64,000 nucleotides of DNA, taken from positions 147,768,041 through 147,832,040 of the forward strand of contig CM038053.1 of assembly GCA_021397845.1 (NCBI GenBank), in the 5' to 3' direction. Positions within the stretch are counted from its first letter, which is position 1; each line of letters opens with the position of its first letter. This DNA is from Areca catechu (taxonomy: Eukaryota > Streptophyta > Magnoliopsida > Arecales > Arecaceae). The notes below the pieces were generated by a model. The model was not told where the DNA came from. It was given only the letters and a program-made list of their open reading frames with translations, and searched no databases. A program made the translations under genes and the position numbers. Shown piece after piece: positions 55,397 to 64,000 of the stretch.

Positions 55397-56619
55397 TCGG
55401 ATAATTTCCTGGATTTATATATGTTGCATGCATACTTGTAACCTAGTTATTTTTTAAAATCCAAGCAAGATCTAAAATTCATGCCTCTTGAGTGGGTGTA
55501 CTCCAGTACACTGTCACGACCCATGGGAATAATGAGCCCCTGGCTGGACGTGAATTTTTAGATTGAAGTTTCGGTAAGCCAATGCACTTGTTTGATTAGG
55601 TTCTGTTTACTGAAAATTTGCATCTGCTTACTGTAATCCATCTGCAGCTCCAAAGGCAAGACGCTAATTTCTTGTTGAAATATTTTTTTTATTGTTCTTT
55701 TTTAAGTCAGTTATCAGAATGTTAAATTTCATCATTAGAAAAAAATACAAAAAAATGAGAATTCCTTCTTCAATCTTCTATCCTGCTAAAATAGTCTACA
55801 GTACATGGTCTGTTGTTATTATTGTTTCTCTTTATATAAAAATTTAAATTTTTTGATTTTTCTTTTTCTGGGATCCTCATAATTCATATTATTTTCTAAA
55901 GATTTTTTAGATTTTATTTTGATTGTTAGAATTTCTATCACTCGAAATACTCTATGAGATTCAGTCTAAACTGAAATTCCAGCAAGAACCAATCTCAGAA
56001 AATTTTTTGAATTTGAAGTTCAAATTTTAAATTTTAAAATTTTGAATTCTGACATTCTCGAATCTGAAACTTAAAGTTTGAAATTTAAATTTTAAAATTT
56101 AAGTTTGAATTTGAAATTGTTTGAAAACTAATCAAGTCAAATAATTAAGTCAGCTCATAAAACAAAAAAAAAAAACATTGCATTCATTTGAAAACATCTT
56201 AAGGGCATCAATATGACATGGGGGCAAGAATTCATCACTTGTCCTTAGCCCAAAACCACAACCCATCATCTCGATCCCATTCCTTAATTAAAACCAATTA
56301 GACCTAATCACCGTAGTGGGTTAGGGACACCAGCGAGTCGGGTTCGGATTAGGGTCAAGTTAATTGTGTCCACTAATTGGTGTGTGCTTACGGGCTTGGT
56401 GTCTAGGATTTGTGTATTAGGGCTTGTGGGTTGGTCCGCCTACCTGGCCAATCACAGATTGGTGTCTAAGGTTGGCAGAATAGGGACCTCCACTCCCCTT
56501 CCCACCTACCTGGCCAAGTCACGTAAGTTACTACTAGCTAGTTGGTCCTTTTAATTAGATCTCTAATTCATACTCTAGGTCTAGAAATCCTTAGCCTGAA
56601 TTTGAGTCTAATTGTTTGT
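55397..56619 (+). promoter_or_regulatory. Leader of element I
   Basis: AT-rich sequence with the conserved hairpin at 56221-56245 and the conserved block at 56325-56530 (ACACCAGCGAGTCGGGTTCG; CCGCCTACCTGGCCAATCAC; CACTCCCCTTCCCACCTACC). No gene is seen. An A/T palindromic stretch lies at about 56005-56110. Confidence 0.65.
56221..56245 (+). ncRNA. Conserved leader hairpin, element I
   Basis: GGGGCAAG, loop AATTCATCA, CTTGTCCT: all eight positions pair, two as G-U. Relative to A, the second pair from the loop changes from G-C to A-T on both sides. Confidence 0.65.
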
Positions 56620-59600
56620 ATGACAACTAGATCAGGAACTCCTTACCACCCTTCACAAGACCAACCAAGTTCATCCATGGACACTAGTATGGAAACCCTT
56701 ATGAGATCTATGATTGAGCGACTGGAACGTTTGGATGCTAGGTTTGATCAGTTCGAGGAAAGGATAGGAATCCTAGAGGAATCTAGGTTGACCCCATCTA
56801 AACCACCTTCACCTAGATTACCTTCAGTTCACCCTATAGCCCAACGACAGGAACTTACACCTGATCCAATTCATAGAAGGCCACATCAGGATTATGCTGA
56901 TCACACTCCAGAGCCATATCCTAGAAGACCTCGCCATGATACTTTTGATCAGGATGATCGGGCCTTAAGGAATATCCGTCTAGATGCACCAACATTTGAG
57001 GGAAGCCTAGATCCTATGGTGTACATAGACTAGGAGGCTGACATGGACCAATATTTTGACCGGTATGATATGTCTGAAGAGAGAAGATTCAAGTTTGCCA
57101 AAATCAGACTAGTCCGTCAGGCTAGGTTGTATTGGGGAAATGTCGAACGCATAGCTAGGCAGAGGGGAGACTTACCTATAGCGACCTGGAGAGATATGAA
57201 GAGAAAGCTTAGAGAGAAATATTTGCCTATGTCTTATCAGCAAAGGTTGTTAGATCAGTGGCAGCGATTGACACAAGGAAATAAGACCGTTTATGAATAC
57301 GTTGCTAAATTTGATGAGTTTGTAATGCGATGCAACGTAGTCGAGTCTGAGGTAGCCACTTTATCGAGGTTTAGATCAGGATTGAATGAAGATATAAAAG
57401 GAGAATTATTTTTGAGAGAAGTCCATGATTTAGAACAGGCATACCAAGTTGCCATGGACTATGAGAGGTTTTAGAGGAGAGCTTCATTTAGGCGACCAGA
57501 GCTCACTAGATTTAATCCTCCTGTTAGTCAACCTAGTTCAGTCCCTAATATAGCCAATAGACCAAGACCCAACTCGAATCCAATCCCTAGACCCAACCCT
57601 GCCATTCCTCTAATTCCTAGAGAAGACAAAGGAAAGAGCCCTGAAGTTCGAGGTGAGAGGGAGCGAGTCTGCTATAAGTGTCATAAACCCGGTCATTTCA
57701 TGAGCCAATGTCCCTCTAGAGCTTTACATATAGGGGAAGTAGAAGAAGAAGAAGAATCAGAACCCCTGGAGAATAATGAAGAGGAGGTTTATGAAGCAGA
57801 GGATTGCTTAGCTGATGAGTATGAAGGAGATGAAGAAAATGTAGACTCATCAGATGTGTTAGGAGTTGTGAGATGTATCATGACACAGACCAAAGAGTAG
57901 GAAGACTGGCGTAGGACTAGCATCCTACATACATTTGTCAAAATAGGAGAAAAGGTCTGTAAGATCATGGTCGATAGTGGAAGTTGTGTCAACGCCATTT
58001 CCACTAGCGCAGCCAAGAGTCTAGGATTTTCCACTGAACCACATCCCAATCCATATAAGGTATCCTGGATCAATTCCACTTCTATCCCAATCAAGCAGAG
58101 ATGTCAGGTCCGAATCCAACTTCAGTCCTATCAGGAACGAATTTGGTGTGATGTGCTCCCTATGGGAGTAAGTAGCATCATCCTAGGTAGGCCATGGCTG
58201 TTTGACCATGATGTGACAATTTTTGGTCGATCAAATTCCTGTGCTTTCAATTTCAATGGCAAGAAAATTGTCATTCATCCAACCCAGCCTAAGGACAACA
58301 CCAAAAGAGGAGCTAGCAGCCTGAAAGAAAAAAGGACTTGATTAAATTTGATAGGTGCAAGAGAATTAGAAAAAGAAGACATTAATGAGGGAGCACCTAT
58401 TTGGATGGTAGCTGCTAAGGAAACTAAGGACCACACCCCTGTAAAATACCCGCAAGAGGTGGTCCAATTATTGAAATAATTTGAAGACGTGTTTCTCGAG
58501 GACCTACCCAATAGTCTTCCACCTTTAAGGGACATACAGCATGCCATAGATTTAGTCCCTGGCGCGACTTTACCTAATTTGCCTAATTATAGGATGAATC
58601 CAACTGAACATCAGGAGTTACAAAGGCAAGTTAGTGAACTTCTTAGAAAGGGGTTTGTTAGAGAAAGTTTAAGCCCATGTGCAGTCCCTGCCTTGTTAAC
58701 CCCTAAGAAGGATGGCACCTGGAGGATGTGTGTAGACAGCCATGCCATCAACAAGATTAGTGTCAAATATAGGTTTCCAATCCCAAGACTGGACGATATG
58801 TTAGACATGATAGCTGGATCAACGATTTTCTCCAAGATAGACTTAAAGAGTGGCTATCACCAGGTTAGGGTTAGGCCTGGAGATGAATGGAAGATCGCTT
58901 TTAAGACTAAAGATGGATTATATGAGTGGTTAGTCATGCCGTTCGGTCTGTCCAATGCACCCAGCACCTTTATGAGAATTATGAACCAGGTGTTGACAAC
59001 TTTCATCAGGAAATTTGTGGTGGTCTACTTTGATGATATTCTTATCTATAACAAGACTAAGGCAGACCATTTAACCCACCTAAGGCAAGTTTGCCAAGTC
59101 CTTAGAAAGGATAGCCTCTATGCCAATATCAAGAAGTGTGATTTCTTAACACATAGAGTTATCTTTCTAGGATTCGTAGTCATATCTGAAGGAGTGTCCG
59201 CTGACCCTGTGAAAATTAAGTCCATAGTAGAGTGGCCTGTACCCAAAAGCATCCATGATATCCGTAGTTTACACGGTTTAGCCACCTTCTATAGGAGATT
59301 CATTAGAGGGTTCAGTACGATAGTGGCTCCAATCACTGATTGTATTAGGAAGGAAACTTTTGAGTGGACTAAAGCAGCAGACAAAGCCTTCTGCCATTCA
59401 GTCTGTCCAATGCACCCAGCACCTTTATGAGAATTATGAATCAGGTGTTGACAATTTTCATCGAGAAATTTGTGGTGGTCTACTTTGATGACATTCTTAT
59501 CTATAGCAAGACAAAGGCAGACCATTTAACCCACCTAAGGCAAGTTTGCCAAGTCCTTAGAAAGGATAGCCTCTATGCCAATATCAAGAAGTGTGATTTC

Positions 59601-60295
59601 TTAACACATAGAGTTATCTTTCTAGGATTCGTAGTCACATATGAAGGAGTGTCCACTGACCCTGCAAAAATTAAGTCCATAGTAGAGTGGCCTATACCCA
59701 AAAGCTTCCATGATATCCATAGTTTCCACGGTTTAGCCACCTTCTATAGGAGATTTATTAGAGGGTTCAGTACGATAGTGGCTCCAATCACTGATTGTAT
59801 TAGGAAGGGAACTTTTGAGTGGACTAAAGCAGCAGACAAAGCCTTCCTAACAATTAAGGAAAAAAGGCCACACGCACCCGTCTTGAGGTTACCCGATTTT
59901 ACCAAAGTGTTCGAGGTTGCTTGTGATGCTTCTAGGGTAGGAATTGGAGGTGTCTTGAGTCAAGAGAATCACCCAGTAGCATATTTCAGTGAAAAATTAA
60001 ATGAAGTGAGACTAAGGTATTCCACCTATGATAGGGAGCTGTATGCGGTAGTTTAGGCATTACGTTATTGGAGGCATTATCTTCTACCACAAGAGTTTGT
60101 CATATTTTCTGACCACAAAGCTCTTAGATTCCTTAGTTCTCAGAAGAAATTGAATCCTAGGCATGGAAAATGGGTAGAGTTCATACAAGCTTATACGTTC
60201 ATACTGAAACATCATGCCGGTACTGAAAATAGGGTTGCCGATGCATTGAGTCGTCGTTCCATGTTGTTAACTTCTGTGAGCATTGAGGTAGTAGG
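56620..60295 (+). pseudogene. Gag-protease-RT-RNase H polyprotein gene of element I (broken)
   Basis: The start is MTTRSGTPYHPSQDQ at 56620. Order: coiled coil (MIERLERLDARFDQFEERIG), Pro/Arg segment, capsid core (57043-57474; LLDQWQRLTQGNKTVYEYVA), zinc knuckle CYKCHKPGHFMSQC (57670-57711), acidic linker, aspartic protease (MVDSGSCVNAIS near 57967; IILGRPWLFDHDVTIFG), RT from about 58480 (KIDLKSGYHQVRV, MPFGLSNAPSTFMR, VVYFDDILIY) and RNase H (CDASRVGIGGVLSQ, RELYAVV, SDHKALRFL, NRVADALSRR). Gag to RT is one frame. Stops: TAG at 57031, 57472 and 57898, TGA near 58339, TAA near 58477, TAG at 60054. A 455-bp tandem duplication inside RT shifts the frame. Element H cuts the gene just after RNase H. 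The copy cannot make a working polyprotein. Confidence 0.93.
58938..59847 (+). repeat. 455-bp tandem duplication inside the RT domain of I
   Basis: 58938-59392 is repeated as 59393-59847. Each copy has the MPFGLSNAPSTF end, the YFDD catalytic box and the RT thumb/connection part (FLGFVV, LHGLATFYRRFIRGFST). The copies differ at a scatter of positions, so the event is not brand new. The length is 2 bases over a codon multiple. Confidence 0.95.
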
Positions 60296-61745
60296 TGATG
60301 GGGAACTAATATGCATGCAATTTTTTTGTATGTTTTATATGTGGGGTTGAGTGATTAATTCCCAAATTTTAGATTAAAATAAGTTGTAGGGAATTTTATA
60401 TGAATTTTAGAAGATCAGCATGCAGATTAGGACCTAGAAAAGTAGAAAAGAAGGATCGTCGAGGCTGAGAATCCTCGGTTAGGGCAAGTTCTCCTACAAT
60501 AAAACTACTGGATGTAGAGGGGGTGTACCTGACAATGTCTGTGATGATCGCAGCAAGGGGTCTCTCATTCCTCGATGGATGCGGCCTGGAAAACCGAGCC
60601 AAAGACCCGTAGATACCTGGTTTTCTGCTCGGTGATCCGATTGAGGCTTGGCTGGAGTCGTTGGATTTGTAGGAAGTCGGGGACCTACAAACGACCTATC
60701 AGGGGTTAGAAAACTCACAAAGGAACAAGAAAACAAAGGGAAAATAGCAAGGGAAGGCTTCTTTTGGAGTGTGCATCCAGGGATCTGAGAGGCTTGTTGG
60801 CAGCAGGAAGATGATTGCAGCACTGGGAAGAAAAACTCTCACAAACCCCTTTATGCACATAGCAGGGTATCACACAACTCAATAGAAGAACTCAAGGTTT
60901 TAATTCATATCAAAAATTAGGTTCATACAAGAGGCTAGGGTCCCTTAAATAGATCCTTAACCTTGGGCTCCATGTAAGGGCACACAAGTCTTTACATAAG
61001 AATCCTTTTCGCTCTCAAACCCTAGCTAGAAAATAAGAAAATATTAGGTAGAAAAAATCCCTAAAAATTCTCTTGACTTGGCCAACACTCCAAGGACGCC
61101 TAGGGGGGCGTGTTGGGCTTCTAGGAGCAGCAAGAGGCCGGCCCAAAGGGGCTCGGGCGCATGGGTTTGGGCCTCTGGAAGCTGTGGTGGCCTGGTAGCC
61201 AGGTAGCAGGAATATTCCCTGGTATCTTGCTTCTTAGGGGCTTGGGCTTGGTGCCTGGGCTTGATTTCTTTGGGCTAGGATGCAGATGGACCTCTAAAAT
61301 CATGGATGCCTTGGTATATGAATATATTTTGGCATCTGGAAGGGAATCTTGGCATCTGGAGGGCATCTGCAAGGAATCAGGGTTTTCTGAATTTTCCTCC
61401 TGGGGTCTTCAAATCTTCAAGCTGGGTTGGACTTGGGCTATACTTCCTTGTCTTCAATCTGGTTGGACTTGGTCTTCACTTGTATGATGTGGTCTTGAGT
61501 CTTCAATATGGTTTAATAGGACTCAAAATAATAAAATTAGCTCGACATGAGCTGACTAACACTGGACTGAACTAGCTCAACATGAGCTGACTAGTACAGA
61601 ACTGAAACTCAAAATACTCAAATAACAACTAAAATGGACTCAGATAGGCTAATCCCTTATTACAGATGGACTCATAAATTATTGATCAATTCATAGAGGG
61701 TTGAAAAGCCTTTATCTTATTCTGGTGCCTTTGGTGTCCCCACCA
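60296..61745 (-). repeat. Element H, 3' LTR
   Basis: From TGATGGGGAACTAATATGC to GTGTCCCCACCA on plus. It is complete and so gives the full C-family LTR, including the target regions into which B (near 61313) and D (near 61693) inserted in element C. CCTTAAATAG (about 60950) is the minus TATA region. Confidence 0.85.
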
Positions 61746-62290
61746 ATTCTCCCGGGGTGGGAGGAACTCGACCCTGCCGAGTGAAGATCAGATTGGGTCA
61801 CATATCTCTCGAGAAGGTATGGGTTGAGGCATTGCAAGTTCTCTCGAGAAATCCATGAATCATCCGACTCTGGCTGGCCTTGCCATCAAACCAGGAAGCG
61901 TTGATAGTCATGGCCCCGGGTCGTGATGGCATGATCGTCCATGATACGCTCGATCCGTTCTCCTCTCTCAAGATAATTTGTTAGTGGACACTCTGGGTTA
62001 GGGTCACTCACAATGAAAAGGAATAGGTCCAAAGGCCTCACTTGGTATCGCTGCCAGTTCCCTATACTCAACCAAGTCTGTAATATTGAAGGTAGAACTA
62101 ATGCCCAAATCCGAAGGCAAGTCTAACACCTAGGCATTTGATCCAACCTTCTCTATCACTTTAAAAGGTCCGGCTCTGCGAGCATGAAGCTTCTTTTAGG
62201 CCTAAGCCTAACCAAGATAGAATCCACTACATCAAATTCTTTGATCCTTCTTCGGGAATTAGCCAGTTTGTTTAAAATTAGTGTAGGTGG
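61746..62290 (-). pseudogene. Polypurine junction, chromodomain and integrase C-terminus remnants, element H
   Basis: On plus the junction reads ATTCTCCCGGGGTGGGAGGA then ACTCGACCCTGCCGAG. Minus-strand frames show a decayed chromodomain-like part and VIEKVG-type GPF/Y sequence, with several stops. Confidence 0.65.
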
Positions 62291-62439
62291 TGAACATGCT
62301 GGGCACATGCAGACTCCTAACAAATGATTCAAAGGACTCATACTAACACTTAACAGACTTGACTATGCATTCCTATAGAAGGAAATTTTATTAAACTCTT
62401 TGGATCTAAACCTAAGAGATTATAGGTTCCCTAGGTTTG

Positions 62440-64000
62440 ATCCTAGCTTGACATGCACATGAAAATTTACAGTGAACTCCTAGCAAATTCCAAAGAGTGT
62501 GCCGAAGTAAGATGCAAACCAAACATGCGTGATGAATGCATGCAGTGTGCTAATCTCAGTTAAATGCAATCTAATAATCCTAAAAATGCTGGAGGTGTCA
62601 GGAAAGGGCAGAAAATAGGAAGTGGGTTCAGAATTAGTTTGGTAAGGTAGAGAAAAAGGTTCATGGTTAGTTGGATAAAGTAGGATAAAAGACGGGGTGT
62701 CAGGAACTAATCCTATACTAATGAGGTTAACCTTACGAGGTTGAGCTATATCTATAGGGTTTGCATAATGGAAGGATGGGTCACCAATTTCGGGGAAGAG
62801 GTCCTTAATGGGAACTATAGGAGGGGACTCATCTTGAAGGTATTGATTCAAAGAGATCAGGTCCTTAAAAAATTCTTCTGGTTCTTATATTTTTGGACTA
62901 GACTCTATAATTTGGCTCTCCTCTATGGTTTCCTCAGGTAAGGCTCTAGCAACAGTACCTAGGTTCTCTTCCTCTATTTGTTCTTCCATTATAGCTTTAG
63001 GTTGGATGTGGTCAAGGTCAACTAGCTCTGGGTTGGTTTCTACCTGGGTATCTATTGGGTCAGCTAATTCTAGGTCATCTAAAGGTGTCTCATCTTCTCC
63101 CTCATACTCATCCACTAAGCTTGCATCAGCTTCATACACTTCTGCATTAATGTAAGCCTTGTGAATCTCAGGAATGGTTGGAGAAGGTCGGCTAAGGAAA
63201 AATTGGCTAGGTCCTGGTTTCTAATTATGGGCACTACTCCTAGTAGGCTCAGGTTGACTAAGACGTAGTGGCTCACTACTGGGTTCATATTTAGGGGTAC
63301 TAATCCTGTGGGATTCAAGTTGGTTAGGAGAAACCTATCTAGTACTAGATTGATACTTAGGGGTTATGGGTTCTCTGGACTTATAGGACAAGGGTGCAGA
63401 TCTATGGGTCATGGGATTATAGGATCTGGGGTCATAGGATTTTTGGTCATCTCTATGGTCAGGTTCTAAGGATGGATCATGGTATGGGGTCCTCCTAAGG
63501 TTGGACTCCCTATATGGGTCAGGATATTGGGTTCTCCTAGGGTTGGACTCCCTATATGGGTCAGAATATTGGGTTCTCCTAGGGTTGGGCTCTCTATATG
63601 GGTTAGAGTATTGGGTTCTCCTAGGATTGGACTCCCTATATGGGTCAGAGTATTGGGTTCTCCTAGGATTGGACTCCCTATATGAGTCAGAGTATTGGGT
63701 TTTCCTGGGTTCAGTATCATAATAAGGGTCATGATAAGGGGTTCTTCTAGGTTCAGTATTAAAGTATGGGTCAGGCTGAGGGGCTCTCCTAGGTTCAACC
63801 TCTCGGTATGGATCAGGGTTTGGGGTCCTCCTAGGTTCAGGATTATAGTATGGGTCAGGCTGAGGGGCTCTCCTAGGTTCAACCTCTCGGTATGGATTAG
63901 GGTTTGCGGTCCTCCTAGGTTGAGGATTATAGTATGGGTCAGGATGAGGGGCTCTCCTAGGTTTGACCTCATGGTATAGATCAGGGTTTGGGGTTCTCCT
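62440..64000 (-). pseudogene. Broken Gag-like ORF with integrase-core-like tail, element H (5' end outside)
   Basis: This is the homologue of the 491-residue ORF of C. From the edge inward: at least twelve 14-residue Pro/Arg/Tyr units (YSDPYRESNPRRTQ type, 63483-64000), a Ser/Tyr/Pro part, the acidic linker (YEADASLVDEYEGEDETPLD, 63139-62885), and the tail (TSYFLPFPDTSSIFRIIRLH) ending near 62480. Stops lie near 63340, 63220 and 62885, and the last part (FATYFW region) is altered to FASYFGTLFG. The linker segments stay in one frame. Confidence 0.75.
63483..64000 (-). repeat. 42-bp coding minisatellite in element H
   Basis: Units of 42 bases, 14 codons each, follow one another from 63483 to the window edge, with CTCCTAGG-type marks near 63491, 63533, 63574, 63616 and so on to 63994. 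The encoded consensus is close to ESNPRRTQYSDPYR. E has about six such units and C about four. Confidence 0.88.

Larger units (their letters stand above)
54071..60295 (+). mobile_element. Element I: pol-bearing chromovirus-like retrotransposon, interrupted by H
   Basis: 5' LTR 54071-55376, perfect primer-binding site, leader, then Gag-protease-RT-RNase H in a single frame up to 60295, where H is inserted. Integrase, chromodomain and the 3' LTR are expected beyond the window. Left flank CTCTC (54066-54070) is the candidate target duplication. It is the only element here with reverse transcriptase, though this copy is disabled. Confidence 0.87.
49245..64000 (+). mobile_element. Element K: plus-strand Ty3/gypsy element, runs off the window with J, I and H inside
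   Basis: 5' LTR 49245-50900, degenerate primer-binding site at 50902, leader, and a Gag-like ORF from 52193 that is cut at 53278 by J. The rest of K would lie beyond the right edge. The candidate target duplication on the left is CACCA (49240-49244). Confidence 0.75.
60296..64000 (-). mobile_element. Element H: C-family non-autonomous element, cut by window edge
   Basis: Minus strand; 3' LTR 60296-61745, then integrase C-terminus remnant, integrase-core-like tail and Gag-like ORF, running off at 64000. The left flank GTAGG (60291-60295) is the candidate target duplication. LTR and ORF are close to those of C. Confidence 0.85.

Noticed and set aside
56620..60295. An endogenous pararetrovirus (caulimovirid) origin for the pol region
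   Set aside because: LTRs, a tRNA-iMet site after an LTR, the CCHC Gag with Ty3/gypsy capsid core and the chromodomain remnants in relatives all fit an LTR retrotransposon; no movement protein or viral coat motif was seen.

Overview
The window is a stack of nested plant LTR retrotransposons with no intact host gene. A plant nuclear genome is indicated by primer-binding sites that match the 3' end of initiator tRNA-Met (TGGTATCAGAGC), Ty3/gypsy coding sequence of plant chromovirus type, chromodomain remnants, and a broken gene resembling the plant 'putative gypsy-type transposon' family. The species cannot be told from the sequence.

Layout. (1) 1-212 is the end of an LTR that begins upstream. 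(2) A broken plus-strand gene (757-889, 14034-14677, 34352-35730) and a 56-bp minisatellite (36019-36248, 47728-48345) form the oldest layer. (3) Element A (890-14028) is inserted in it and has three LTRs, two internal regions and one outer target-site duplication. (4) Element C (14678-34351, minus) is inserted further along; element B (15255-22327, plus) sits in its 3' LTR and element D (27247-34297, minus) in its 5' LTR. (5) Element E (36249-47727, minus) splits the minisatellite and itself holds the small element F (38373-40930) and a solo LTR G (41322-43139). (6) From 49245 to the right edge, K (plus), J (minus), I (plus) and H (minus) are each inserted in the previous one, and all run out of the window.

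Coding content. Only element I carries polymerase: one reading frame for Gag, protease, reverse transcriptase and RNase H, broken by stops and by a 455-bp tandem duplication in RT, and cut by H. A, B, C, D, E, H and K appear non-autonomous. Where their 3' part is visible they share one plan: leader, Gag-like ORF, eroded piece of the integrase core in place of pol, integrase C-terminus with chromodomain remnant, LTR. The best preserved is the 491-codon ORF of C (23436-24911).

Shared non-coding signals suggest one mobilisation system: a leader hairpin whose stem changes by compensating substitutions between families, a conserved leader block, and consecutive small hairpins at the polypurine-tract/U3 junction. 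B and D also carry tandemly repeated primer-binding sites; in B one copy lies inside both LTRs. These are the most unusual observations here.
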